Assembly: GCA_017559885.1 (NCBI GenBank)
Contig: JAFYQN010000074.1
Location: forward strand, 1-17,722
Source of the DNA: Clostridia bacterium
Lineage (GTDB): Bacteria; Bacillota; Clostridia; Oscillospirales; Acutalibacteraceae
DNA: 17,722 nt
Reading direction: 5' to 3'
Part shown: positions 1 to 6,994 of the stretch, one piece after another
Layout: each line of letters opens with the position of its first letter
Numbering within the stretch: position 1 is the stretch's first letter
The notes under the pieces: model-generated
Database searches by the model: none
What the model saw: only the letters and a program-made list of their open reading frames with translations
What the model was told of the DNA's origin: nothing
Translations under genes and position numbers: made by a program

Positions 1-2
1 CT

Positions 3-887
3 CATGCAAAGGGTAAGTATAACGGTGGACCTTGGAATCTTACCAATGAAAATTTTGCATCTATGCAATCTACTGCCGAAAAAATACATAAACTTGATTG
101 TCGCGCAGGTATTTGGATGCGACCTTTGCTTACTCTTTCACATGTACCTGCCGAGGCGTGTTATGACAGCCCCTACAAGCCAAACGGCATTGTTATGGAC
201 CCAACGCACGAATACACCAAGCAAAAGGTAACCGAAGATATTAAAATGATATCTTCTTGGGGTTACGATATGATTAAGCACGACTTTTCATTCTTTGATT
301 TGTTTGGCGCAACAATTTCAGACAATATGCCACCGCATTTTTATGATAAAACCAAAACAAACGCTCAAATTATGAAAGAGTTTTATCAAACAATTCAAGA
401 TGCCGCAGGCGACACAATTATTATGGGATGTAACACCATAAATCATTTAGCGGCAGGTATCCATGAGGTGCAACGCAGCGGTAACGATACAAGCGGCAGA
501 CATTTTGAAAATACCCGTCGATACGGTGTGCATTCTATGATGCGCTTGCCCCAAAACAACGCATTCTTTAAAACCGACCCCGATTGCGCCGCGTTTACCG
601 AAAAGGTTTCTAAAAAGTTAAACTTTGACTTTTTGGAAATGGCGGCAATAACAGGTAGCGCAACGCTTGCCTCGGTGACTCCCCATATTTTAAACAAGGA
701 TGAAGAAAAGCGTCTGCAACAAATTTTTGCAATCGCCGACACCATAAAAAGCGAGGATTACGCTACAATTACCGACTGGACCCGTACTGCAGTACCGTCA
801 AAATTTGAATTTGACGGCAAAGAGTATAATTACAATTGGTATGAAGATTATTGCGGAGCTCGCAATTTTGTTTCTTGGTTTGAATAA
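3..887 (+). CDS. Clan GH-D (alpha-galactosidase-like, GH36/GH27-type) glycoside hydrolase, C-terminal part
   Basis: The frame is open from the first base of the window, so the gene starts upstream; 294 codons are visible before the TAA at 885-887. The fragment resembles the catalytic barrel of melibiase-type enzymes, which hydrolyse alpha-galactosides. IKHDF (Asp at 282-284) fits the nucleophile strand, where relatives carry a K-x-D pattern. RSGNDTSG (Asp at 486-488) fits the acid/base region, where relatives carry an R-x-x-x-D pattern. The segment between them and the RLPQNNAFF stretch also look family-like. No signal peptide can be judged because the N terminus is missing. The fragment ends soon after the barrel, without an obvious added carbohydrate-binding module. 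Family-level assignment is from motif recall, so substrate is uncertain; it could act on another alpha-linked sugar. It converges on the cohesin gene, with a shared terminator between them. Confidence 0.7.
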   Translation, partial: HAKGKYNGGPWNLTNENFASMQSTAEKIHKLDCRAGIWMRPLLTLSHVPAEACYDSPYKPNGIVMDPTHEYTKQKVTEDIKMISSWGYDMIKHDFSFFDLFGATISDNMPPHFYDKTKTNAQIMKEFYQTIQDAAGDTIIMGCNTINHLAAGIHEVQRSGNDTSGRHFENTRRYGVHSMMRLPQNNAFFKTDPDCAAFTEKVSKKLNFDFLEMAAITGSATLASVTPHILNKDEEKRLQQIFAIADTIKSEDYATITDWTRTAVPSKFEFDGKEYNYNWYEDYCGARNFVSWFE

Positions 888-895
888 TAAAAAAT

Positions 896-930
896 CACCC
901 ACGTCATTTGTTTGACGTGGGTGTATTTTT
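896..930. terminator. Bidirectional intrinsic terminator between convergent genes
   Basis: A perfect 11-bp stem (CACCCACGTCA at 896-906 with TGACGTGGGTG at 913-923) closes a 6-base loop. On the + strand TATTTTT follows (924-930). On the - strand the stem is followed by a run of six T (bases 894-889 read in reverse). It lies 8 bases after the hydrolase stop and 8 bases beyond the cohesin gene stop, so it can serve both convergent genes. Confidence 0.92.
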
Positions 931-931
931 G

Positions 932-2185
932 TTAATGTTTAGCTTTTTTGTTTTTAGTGATTATAAACCAAGCGCCAAGCGCCAATATACCAACGCTTAA
1001 AAGTCCAGCGAGCACTGCAACAACTACACCTATCGCAGTTTTGAAAAACGATTTACCCTCATCGTCTTTGTTATCTTCATCGGTATCGATAACACCTGTT
1101 GTAACATCAGAACTTGTTGTTTCGTCTTCGGTATTTTCTTCGGGGGCAGGTTCTTGGATATTTGGTTTAATATTTTCTTGATAATCCTTAAGTCCCTCTA
1201 CGGCAGAAAGCGGATTCTTTGAACCAACGGTGTTGTTAATGGGTGGCTTTTTACTACTTGAATCACTTGAAGACGCGTCAGATGACGTTGTGCTGTCGTC
1301 AGACGAATCAACTTGTATGTCATCGCTTGAAACATCGTCGCTTGACGTATCTTCACTTGAGGTGTTGTCACCCTTGTCATCGCTTGAAGATTCTTCACTT
1401 GACGTATCATCTTCGTCGCCGCCAACCTCTTCATAAGTAAAGGTTATTGTGTCGGTCACCTCATCGCAGTTTTTACAGTGACGTGACATTATACCGTTTT
1501 CTTCGGGTGTGGCCGCTTTGTCGACTGTCCAATCGTCTTCAAAGTCGTGTGAAATTGGTAATATGTTTTCCTCTGCTATTCCACAAACCGCGCACACACG
1601 AGTTTTAAGACCTGTGCTTTGGCAAGAGGGTTCGGTTGTGGTTTTCCACTCGCCGTAATCATGACCTACCAGGTCACACTCGCCTTCAACGTATATACTG
1701 CCTGCTTTAACGGTGGGAACAACATATTCTTCGCTTGAGTTAGCAAAGCAATTATCTATCTTTTTGCCTGCTTTCTCGTAATTGTGATTACCTATTGTTA
1801 TGGTATGCTTACCCGGTTTTGCATCCTTTTTGATTTTAAAGGTTATCGACAGTATGTTTCCGTTATTTGATTTGTTAGAGGTTTCGCACACAGAAAAACT
1901 TACGTAACCTTTATCGCTATGGTCTTTGCATTGTGGGGTGCTTATAAAACCTTTGCTGTAACTTACGTATTCAAACTGGTCTTTGTCGTATACTACCGAA
2001 AAGGTCATTGCCATTATACCGGGATTTCCAGTTATAGAAATGTCCACAGTAACTTCGTTTTCCGGTAAAGCGGATTCGTTAGAAAGGATTATTTTTGGTG
2101 TTACTGCCGCCGAAACCACAGGGCACGCAAATACACACATAAGTAAGCATAAAGTAAGGGCTATGATTTTTTTTGCTTTTTTCAT
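932..2185 (-). CDS. Secreted, membrane-anchored cohesin-domain surface protein
   Basis: 417 residues. Residues 1-27 form a signal peptide (KKAKK, hydrophobic core, likely cleavage near VSA-A). Residues about 28-167 resemble a cohesin / type I dockerin-binding beta-sandwich: opening with V-T-P-K-I-I-L-S, then an N-P-G-I-M-A-M strand and a Y-D-K-D-Q-F-E-Y strand. Residues 170-250 hold Cys pairs (CAVC at 198-201, CKNC at 237-240) with GHDYGEW and SHDFEDDW repeats, as in zinc-ribbon-like extracellular repeats of Clostridia. A Ser/Asp/Glu linker follows (257-312 and beyond), then a hydrophobic helix (about 384-410) and a basic tail, predicting a wall-spanning protein anchored by its C terminus. 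The start is supported by AGTGAGG 7 bases upstream and a consensus promoter. Whether it binds dockerins or is a stand-alone surface adhesin cannot be told, since no dockerin protein is in the window. Confidence 0.8.
   Translation of the reverse strand: MKKAKKIIALTLCLLMCVFACPVVSAAVTPKIILSNESALPENEVTVDISITGNPGIMAMTFSVVYDKDQFEYVSYSKGFISTPQCKDHSDKGYVSFSVCETSNKSNNGNILSITFKIKKDAKPGKHTITIGNHNYEKAGKKIDNCFANSSEEYVVPTVKAGSIYVEGECDLVGHDYGEWKTTTEPSCQSTGLKTRVCAVCGIAEENILPISHDFEDDWTVDKAATPEENGIMSRHCKNCDEVTDTITFTYEEVGGDEDDTSSEESSSDDKGDNTSSEDTSSDDVSSDDIQVDSSDDSTTSSDASSSDSSSKKPPINNTVGSKNPLSAVEGLKDYQENIKPNIQEPAPEENTEDETTSSDVTTGVIDTDEDNKDDEGKSFFKTAIGVVVAVLAGLLSVGILALGAWFIITKNKKAKH
1250..1417 (-). repeat. Low-complexity Ser/Asp codon repeat in the cohesin protein linker
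   Basis: Residues 257-312 are made almost entirely of Ser, Asp, Glu and Thr in short blocks of the SSDD / SSED type. The DNA contains near-repeats such as TCATCGCTTGAA and CTTGACGTATC recurring within about 60 bases. Such tracts can expand or shrink by slippage and usually form an extended cell-wall-spanning linker. The runs of long open frames on the opposite strand here are a by-product of this composition. Confidence 0.8.
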
Positions 2186-2218
2186 TTCAAAACCTCACTA
2201 ATAAGTATTATTTATTTT

Positions 2219-2247
2219 AATATATCATTTTAATGTTTAAATGTCAA
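2219..2247 (-). promoter_or_regulatory. Sigma-A-type promoter for the cohesin-domain gene
   Basis: Read on the - strand: TTGACA (2247-2242), a 17-base spacer, then TATATT (2224-2219), with TG one base before the -10 box (extended -10). Expected transcription start is about 2212, giving a short leader of about 27 bases before the ATG at 2185. Confidence 0.85.
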
Positions 2248-2287
2248 TTAAATAGCACTTTGAGGTTAAAATTTATAAATAATTGAT

Positions 2288-2313
2288 ATTTTATGCAATC
2301 TTACGCATAAAAT
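2288..2313. promoter_or_regulatory. Palindrome between the two divergent promoters, candidate operator
   Basis: Perfect 9-base arms (ATTTTATGC at 2288-2296 and GCATAAAAT at 2305-2313) flank an 8-base centre. It sits 41 bases upstream of the -35 box of the cohesin promoter and 13 bases upstream of the -35 box of the aro promoter, a place where a dimeric activator or repressor could act on either side. I do not recognise the motif. Seven T follow shortly after on the + strand (2318-2324), so a terminator is the alternative, but there is no + strand transcript for it to stop. Confidence 0.45.
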
Positions 2314-2325
2314 GCCGTTTTTTTC

Positions 2326-2354
2326 TTGACAAATGCAAACAAAAGGAGTAAAAT
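2326..2354 (+). promoter_or_regulatory. Sigma-A-type promoter of the aromatic amino acid operon
   Basis: TTGACA (2326-2331), 17-base spacer, TAAAAT (2349-2354). Expected start of the RNA is about 2361, leaving about 25 bases before the leader peptide ATG and about 180 bases to the attenuator T-run. The same -35/-10 architecture recurs before pyrH. Confidence 0.9.
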
Positions 2355-2360
2355 TGCTCT

Positions 2361-2543
2361 ATACTTTAGAGAGGAGACAGGAATTATGCGTTTTAATAAT
2401 AGTTTTTATTTTTATTACTTTAAGCAGGACTGTCTTACCTCTTTTAAGAAAGCAAATTAATTTGCAACTTAATAGATAAAAAAGACAGTCCGCAACCATT
2501 TGTGCATATAAAAGATGCGCTTATTGTGTTGGCGGATTTTTTT
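2361..2543 (+). promoter_or_regulatory. Phe/Tyr transcription attenuator (leader RNA with competing stems and intrinsic terminator)
   Basis: Three alternative pairings can be read. (a) Protector: the leader Shine-Dalgarno region AGACAG (2375-2380) pairs with CTGTCT (2430-2435), and GAGG (2371-2374) with CCTC (2438-2441), two bases bulged. (b) Antiterminator: GGACTGTCTT (2427-2436) pairs perfectly with AAGACAGTCC (2482-2491). (c) Terminator: TCCGC (2489-2493) with GCGGA (2532-2536) and AAC (2494-2496) with GTT (2528-2530), an inner hairpin GTGCAT/ATGCGC (2502-2507/2515-2520), then seven T (2537-2543). Pairings a and b share 2430-2436; b and c share 2489-2491. Inferred logic: a ribosome stalled at the Phe/Tyr codons opens a, allows b, and so prevents c. 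Without stalling, a re-forms and c terminates transcription before the first structural gene. Confidence 0.82.
2386..2460 (+). CDS. Phe/Tyr-rich leader peptide (24 residues)
   Basis: ATG at 2386 with GAGGAG at 2371-2376 (9-base spacing), TAA at 2458-2460. Codons at 2404-2421 read Phe-Tyr-Phe-Tyr-Tyr-Phe; in all there are five Phe and three Tyr codons in 24, and no Trp. The second half overlaps the antiterminator arm (2427-2436). The product is presumably not functional as a protein: its translation rate is the signal, as in the E. coli pheA leader. The downstream operon makes exactly Phe and Tyr, which supports this reading. Confidence 0.87.
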   Translation: MRFNNSFYFYYFKQDCLTSFKKAN

Positions 2544-2562
2544 AGTTTAGGAGATGTAATTT

Positions 2563-3747
2563 ATGGTTAACAAAGCAATGGCAGACCTTGGAAATCAACC
2601 ATCGGTTATTAGAGCAATTTTTGAGTATTCTTTAAAAAGAAAAGCGCAAATCGGCGCCCAAAACGTATATGATTTTAGTCTTGGCAATCCAAGCATACCT
2701 GCGCCGCAAATTGTTGACGATACAATAAAAGAATTAGCGTGCGGCGATAGCGTTGCGCTTCACGGTTATACGTCAGCTCAAGGTGCTATGCCTGTAAGGG
2801 AGCAAATTGCTCAAAATATTAAAGACCGTTTTGGTTGTGATGCGAGCGCCAAAAACATTTACATTACTTGCGGCGCGGCGGCATCGCTTACCTCTACCTT
2901 AAAAGCGGTTGTAAACGACGGCGACGAGGTTATTCTTTTAGCGCCATATTTCCCCGAATACAACGTTTTTTGCGCAAACGCAGGCGCCAAAACCGTTGCA
3001 GTACTTGGTGTGGGCGAAAATTTCTCACTTGATTTTGAGGCGCTTGACAAAGCAATCAATAAACATACAGCGGCAATTATTATAAATTCGCCCAACAATC
3101 CAACAGGCGCAATAATTCCCGAAAGCGATATTATTAAACTTGCTTCATTGCTTAATAAAAAAAGTGAGGAATTGGGTAGAGCAATATATATCATTGCCGA
3201 CGAACCATATCGTGAACTCACATACGGTGATGATGTGCCATACATTCCGAATTTTTATAATAACACTGTGGTTTGTTATTCTTACAGTAAGTCGTTGTCA
3301 CTCCCCGGTGAGCGTATTGGTTACGTATTTGTTTCTCCTCATTGTGACGATGCCGAAGATTTGTTTGCGGCGGTTTGCGGCGCGGCGCGTAGCATGGGTT
3401 ACGTTTGCGCCCCAAGTATGATGCAACGCGTAATTGCCAAATGCGACGGTATGACTGCTGATATTTCGCTTTATAACAAAAATCGCGAATTGCTTTATAA
3501 TTCGCTTAGCGAAATCGGTTATCAAGCCGTAAAACCACAAGGCGCGTTTTATCTTTTTATGAAAGCGCTTGAAGACGATGCCAACGCTTTTTGCGAAAAG
3601 GCAAAAAAACACGAACTATTACTCGTGCCTGCCGATAGTTTTGGCGCTAAGGGTTACGTTAGAATTTCGTATTGCGTAGCGTACGATACTATTAAAAATT
3701 CTATCCCTGCATTTAAAGCGTTATTTGATGAATATAATCAAAAATAA
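2563..3747 (+). CDS. PLP-dependent class I/II aminotransferase, probably aromatic amino acid aminotransferase
   Basis: 394 residues, a usual length for fold-type I aminotransferases. Visible PLP-site features are NSPNNPTG (Asn179), ADEPYREL (Asp213, Tyr216), the Schiff-base lysine in SYSKSLSLPGERIGY (Lys243, Arg251) and a C-terminal carboxylate-binding Arg in VRISY (Arg367). The start is set by AGGAG at 2549-2553, 9 bases upstream. It is the first structural gene after the attenuator and lies 12 bases before pheA. The likely role is the last step, converting phenylpyruvate and 4-hydroxyphenylpyruvate to Phe and Tyr with glutamate as donor. Sequence alone does not exclude an aspartate or prephenate aminotransferase; the aromatic assignment rests on context. 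Confidence 0.85.
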   Translation: MVNKAMADLGNQPSVIRAIFEYSLKRKAQIGAQNVYDFSLGNPSIPAPQIVDDTIKELACGDSVALHGYTSAQGAMPVREQIAQNIKDRFGCDASAKNIYITCGAAASLTSTLKAVVNDGDEVILLAPYFPEYNVFCANAGAKTVAVLGVGENFSLDFEALDKAINKHTAAIIINSPNNPTGAIIPESDIIKLASLLNKKSEELGRAIYIIADEPYRELTYGDDVPYIPNFYNNTVVCYSYSKSLSLPGERIGYVFVSPHCDDAEDLFAAVCGAARSMGYVCAPSMMQRVIAKCDGMTADISLYNKNRELLYNSLSEIGYQAVKPQGAFYLFMKALEDDANAFCEKAKKHELLLVPADSFGAKGYVRISYCVAYDTIKNSIPAFKALFDEYNQK

Positions 3748-3759
3748 AGGATATTTACT

Positions 3760-4848
3760 ATGACTGAACTTGAAAAGGCAAGACAAACAATAAACGACGT
3801 CGATGTTAAAATGGCGGAATTGTTTGAGCAGAGAATGGACGCGGCAAGAATTGTTGCGGCATATAAAAAAGAAAACGGTCTTAAAATAGACGATTTTGCT
3901 CGTGAGGAGCAACTCATCGCTCGTAATTGCGCTCTTATAAAAGACCAAGACTACAAGTCGTATTACGTTAATTTTCTAAAAGAAACAATAAATCTTTCAA
4001 AACTTTTACAACATCGTTTGCTTGAGGGTATGCGCGTAGCGTATAGCGGTGTTGAGGGCGCGTTTGCAAATATAGTTGCCGAACGCATTTTTCCCGACGC
4101 CAACTGCGTAGGATATAAAGATTTTAATGCGGCATACCAAGCCGTTGTAAACGGCGAATGCGATTGCGCTGTGTTGCCTATAGAAAACAGTTTTAACGGT
4201 GACGTGGGCAAAGTAATGGATCTAAGCTTTTTTGGTTCGCTTTTTGTAAACGGCGTATATGAAGCCGAAATTGTGCAAAACCTTTTGGGTGTAGATGGCG
4301 CAAAGATTGATGATATTAAAACAGTTATAAGTCATTCGCAGGCGCTCGGTCAATGCGCGTCGTATATAAGCAAGCACGGTTTTGAAACTGTCGAGACGGT
4401 TAACACTGCCGTTGCGGCAAAAACCGTTGCCGAAAAAGGCGACAAAACAATAGCGGCTATTGCAAGCGAAGAAGCGGCCGAAAAATTCGGACTTCAAAAA
4501 TTAGAAGGGCACATAAACGAAAGCAGTCAAAATTCAACAAGATTTGCAGTCTTTTCGCGCAGCCAAAAGGCGCGTCTTGCTACCGATAATCATTTTATAA
4601 TGCTCTTTACCGTAAACAATGCGGCAGGTTCTTTGGGCAAAGCGGTATCGGTTATAGGCGAATATGGATTTAACCTTAAAGCGCTTAAAAGCCGTCCTAC
4701 AAAAGAACTTGTTTGGGACTATTATTTCTACGCCGAGGGCGAGGGAAATATTGGTAGCGAGCAGGGTGTAAAGATGCTTGAAGAATTATCTAAATGTTGT
4801 TCAAATCTAAAGATTCTTGGCAGTTTTGAAAAGGAGATAAAGGTATGA
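3760..4848 (+). CDS. pheA: Bifunctional chorismate mutase / prephenate dehydratase with ACT domain
   Basis: 362 residues in three parts. Residues 1-88 are an AroQ-class chorismate mutase, with RxxI (Arg8), EQR (Arg25), AREE (Arg48-Glu49) and Gln84 at the expected spacings. Residues about 91-268 are prephenate dehydratase, with PIENSFNG (140-147), SHSQALGQC (191-199) and the catalytic STRF (259-262). Residues about 278-355 are an ACT domain. The enzyme makes phenylpyruvate from chorismate. In the ACT domain the motif that is usually ESRP reads KSRP (310-313), a site linked to Phe feedback binding, so the strength of feedback inhibition is uncertain. AAAGGA precedes the ATG. It overlaps aroB by 4 bases (ATGA). 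Confidence 0.95.
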   Translation: MTELEKARQTINDVDVKMAELFEQRMDAARIVAAYKKENGLKIDDFAREEQLIARNCALIKDQDYKSYYVNFLKETINLSKLLQHRLLEGMRVAYSGVEGAFANIVAERIFPDANCVGYKDFNAAYQAVVNGECDCAVLPIENSFNGDVGKVMDLSFFGSLFVNGVYEAEIVQNLLGVDGAKIDDIKTVISHSQALGQCASYISKHGFETVETVNTAVAAKTVAEKGDKTIAAIASEEAAEKFGLQKLEGHINESSQNSTRFAVFSRSQKARLATDNHFIMLFTVNNAAGSLGKAVSVIGEYGFNLKALKSRPTKELVWDYYFYAEGEGNIGSEQGVKMLEELSKCCSNLKILGSFEKEIKV

Positions 4849-5846
4849 TAATACCTGTAAAGGTCGAAAGTGGCAGTTACAATATATATTTAGAACGCGG
4901 CGCTTTAAATCGCGCGAGCGAATATTTTAACCTTGATCGCAACGCGCTTATAGTTACCGATAGCGGCGTGCCAAGTGAATATGCCGAGTGTGTAGCTGCG
5001 CAGTGCAAAAATGCCGTTGTGGTTACGTTTGTACAGGGCGAAGCGTCTAAAAACTTTGATACCTATAAAAGCATACTTGAAACACTTGTTAAGGGCGGGT
5101 TTACTCGTACCGATTGCGTTGTGGCAGTTGGCGGCGGTGTAACAGGCGATATGGCGGGTTTTACGGCGGCTACCTTTATGCGAGGAATTGACTTTTATAA
5201 TATTCCTACAACCGTACTTTCTCAAGTTGACTCATCCGTGGGTGGTAAGACGGCGATAGACTTTGATGGATATAAAAATATTGTCGGCGCGTTTCATCAA
5301 CCAAAGGGTGTAATTATTGACCCCGATACGTTAAAGACATTACCCGGCAGACAAATTTCTAACGGCCTTTCCGAATCGGTAAAAATGGCGCTTACATACG
5401 ACAAAGAATTATTTGAATTATTTGAGGGCGATGATTTTAATATTGATACTGTAATTGAGCGTTCAATAAAAATTAAACGCTCGGTGGTTGAGGCCGATGA
5501 AAAAGAATCGGGACTGCGTAAGGTGCTTAATTTTGGTCACACTGTAGGTCACGCTATTGAAAGCAATACGCCCTCGCTTTATCACGGCGAGTGCGTAGCG
5601 CTTGGAATGCTACCAATGTGTAGCGACAAGGTAAGGCAAAGACTTGTTCCGGTGCTTAAAAAATTAAACTTACCAACTATTAATAGTTGTGAAACTCAAA
5701 AAATTATAGATACTATGAGCCACGACAAAAAAATGGCAGGAGATATGATTTCGGTAGTTCGTGTAGATGATATAGGAACGTTCAGTATAACAAAACTTTC
5801 GTTTGTCGATTTTGCAAACGAGATAAAGGCGGTGTATGAAAAGTGA
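4845..5846 (+). CDS. aroB: 3-dehydroquinate synthase
   Basis: Second step of the shikimate pathway, converting DAHP to 3-dehydroquinate with NAD and a divalent metal. 333 residues, slightly short for the family. Motifs present: the nucleotide-binding VGGGVTGDMAGFTAATFMRG (95-114), PTTVLSQVDSSVGGKT (121-136), the metal-site Glu in LSESVK (Glu177), NFGHTVGHAIE with His232 and His236, and YHGEC with His247. It begins inside the pheA stop (ATGA) and its own TGA overlaps the GTG start of aroC (GTGA), so translation of the three is coupled. Confidence 0.96.
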   Translation: MIIPVKVESGSYNIYLERGALNRASEYFNLDRNALIVTDSGVPSEYAECVAAQCKNAVVVTFVQGEASKNFDTYKSILETLVKGGFTRTDCVVAVGGGVTGDMAGFTAATFMRGIDFYNIPTTVLSQVDSSVGGKTAIDFDGYKNIVGAFHQPKGVIIDPDTLKTLPGRQISNGLSESVKMALTYDKELFELFEGDDFNIDTVIERSIKIKRSVVEADEKESGLRKVLNFGHTVGHAIESNTPSLYHGECVALGMLPMCSDKVRQRLVPVLKKLNLPTINSCETQKIIDTMSHDKKMAGDMISVVRVDDIGTFSITKLSFVDFANEIKAVYEK

Positions 5847-6865
5847 AAAACACCATAGGTAACTCGCTTACAGTAACTCTTTTTGGCGAAAGTCACGGCG
5901 CGGCAATCGGCGCTGTAATTGACGGATTTCCAAGCGGAATTGCGGTTGATCATGAATATATCGCTTCTCAACTTACTCGTCGTAGACCAAAAGATGCGCT
6001 TTCAACCCCTCGTCAAGAAAAGGATGAATATAGCATTTTAAGCGGTGTGTTTGAAGGGAAAACCACGGGAACCCCAATTTGCATTACAATACCCAACGAC
6101 GATACACATTCTTCGGACTATGGCGAGATGAAGTATAAAATGCGTCCATCTCATGCCGATTATACGGCAAATTGTCGTTATAATGGTTTTCAGGACTATC
6201 GCGGCGGCGGACATTTTAGCGGTCGCATTACGGCATCAATCGTAGCGGCAGGGGCGATTATAATACCTGCGCTTAATAAAAAAGGAATCAATGTAAATAC
6301 AAGCATAAAAAGTATTGCGGGCGAAACCGAAAAAGAAAAATATGAGCAAAAAATTCTCTGCGCAAAAGCCGACGGCGATAGCGTAGGCGGTATATTGCAA
6401 ACTGTTGTTAGCGGTATTCCTGCTGGTGTTGGCGAACCGTGGTTTGATACGGTTGAAGGTATGCTTTCTCACGCTGTTTTTTCTATTCCTGCGGTAAAGG
6501 GTATAGAATTTGGTTTGGGTTTTGATTACGCCGATAAAAAAGGTAGTGAAGCAAATGACCAAATGTACGTTGAGGGTGGCGCGGTTAAATGCTATACCAA
6601 CAACAACGGCGGTATAATTGGCGGCATTACAAATGGTATGCCAATTGTATTTAACACCGTTGTTAAACCGACCCCCACTATTGGTAAAGAACAAAAAACA
6701 GTTGATATAAACACTATGAGCGACACAACCCTCGCGGCGCGTGGCAGACACGACCCGTGTATTGTGCATCGCGCAGAGGTAGTGGTTGAGAGTATGACTG
6801 CGCTCGTTATTGCGGATATGCTTTGCAGTAAATTTGGAACGGACTGGTTGGCAAAGTTTGAGTAA
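5843..6865 (+). CDS. aroC: Chorismate synthase
   Basis: Last step to chorismate: 1,4-elimination of phosphate from EPSP, needing reduced FMN. 340 residues. Family landmarks: FGESHG (His18), the RRRP cluster (47-50), RGGGHFSGR (120-128), an NNNGGIIGG loop, and ARGRHDPC followed by HRAEVVVESM near the C terminus. The start is GTG at 5843, which overlaps the aroB TGA; it gives the normal N-terminal strand leading into LFGESHG. The gene ends inside the left arm of the palindromic element at 6864-6948, which separates it from aroE-aroK. Confidence 0.96.
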   Translation: MKNTIGNSLTVTLFGESHGAAIGAVIDGFPSGIAVDHEYIASQLTRRRPKDALSTPRQEKDEYSILSGVFEGKTTGTPICITIPNDDTHSSDYGEMKYKMRPSHADYTANCRYNGFQDYRGGGHFSGRITASIVAAGAIIIPALNKKGINVNTSIKSIAGETEKEKYEQKILCAKADGDSVGGILQTVVSGIPAGVGEPWFDTVEGMLSHAVFSIPAVKGIEFGLGFDYADKKGSEANDQMYVEGGAVKCYTNNNGGIIGGITNGMPIVFNTVVKPTPTIGKEQKTVDINTMSDTTLAARGRHDPCIVHRAEVVVESMTALVIADMLCSKFGTDWLAKFE

Positions 6866-6948
6866 AATTACCCACAGCGCCGCTTTTGTGAGGGGCGGTA
6901 TAAAATATACAGCACCACTCACTGCAAGACGACACTGTGAATAATTTT
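6864..6948. repeat. 85-base imperfect palindrome with terminal inverted repeats (MITE- or REP-like)
   Basis: The ends AAAATTACCCACAG (6864-6877) and CTGTGAATAATTTT (6935-6948) match as inverted repeats at 12 of 14 positions. Pairing continues inward: CTT/AAG (6883-6885 with 6926-6928), GTGAG/CTCAC (6888-6892 with 6918-6922), then GTATA/TATAC (6898-6902 with 6906-6910) around AAA. Several mismatches are C opposite A, i.e. single transitions from perfect pairing. It fills most of the 129-base gap between aroC and aroE-aroK; its left end overlaps the aroC stop. The core is more GC-rich than neighbouring intergenic DNA. Mobility is inferred; no target duplication is obvious. Confidence 0.6.
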
Positions 6949-6994
6949 CTTTCAAACTATATTTATACTTTTAAATATATGGAAGGTTTGTATA

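Noticed and set aside
1250..1417. CRISPR-like or tandem DNA array
   Set aside because: The repeats are short, uneven and in frame with a Ser/Asp linker; no regular spacer structure exists.
1230..1440. Two + strand open frames opposite the Ser/Asp linker
   Set aside because: They arise from the repetitive linker codons of the cohesin gene and give low-complexity translations with no ribosome binding site.
2288..2324. Intrinsic terminator on the + strand (palindrome followed by seven T)
   Set aside because: The stem is AT-rich, four bases separate it from the T run, and no + strand transcript would reach it; an operator reading is preferred.
2361..2562. T-box riboswitch or trp-type leader before the aminotransferase gene
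   Set aside because: No T-box-like conserved sequence or specifier-loop layout is visible, and the leader peptide has no Trp codon. The Phe/Tyr leader ORF with competing stems explains the region better.
3485..3505. 7-bp inverted repeat in the aminotransferase gene
   Set aside because: Short enough to be expected by chance in coding sequence and has no associated signal.
6236..6955. 239-codon open frame on the - strand opposite aroC
   Set aside because: It lies almost entirely across the aroC coding strand, has no recognisable motif and begins in the palindromic element; it is a shadow of aroC codon usage.
6949..6994. Internal promoter before aroE-aroK (TATACT at 6964-6969)
   Set aside because: No acceptable -35 box lies 16-18 bases upstream, and the AT-rich stretch alone does not support a promoter call.
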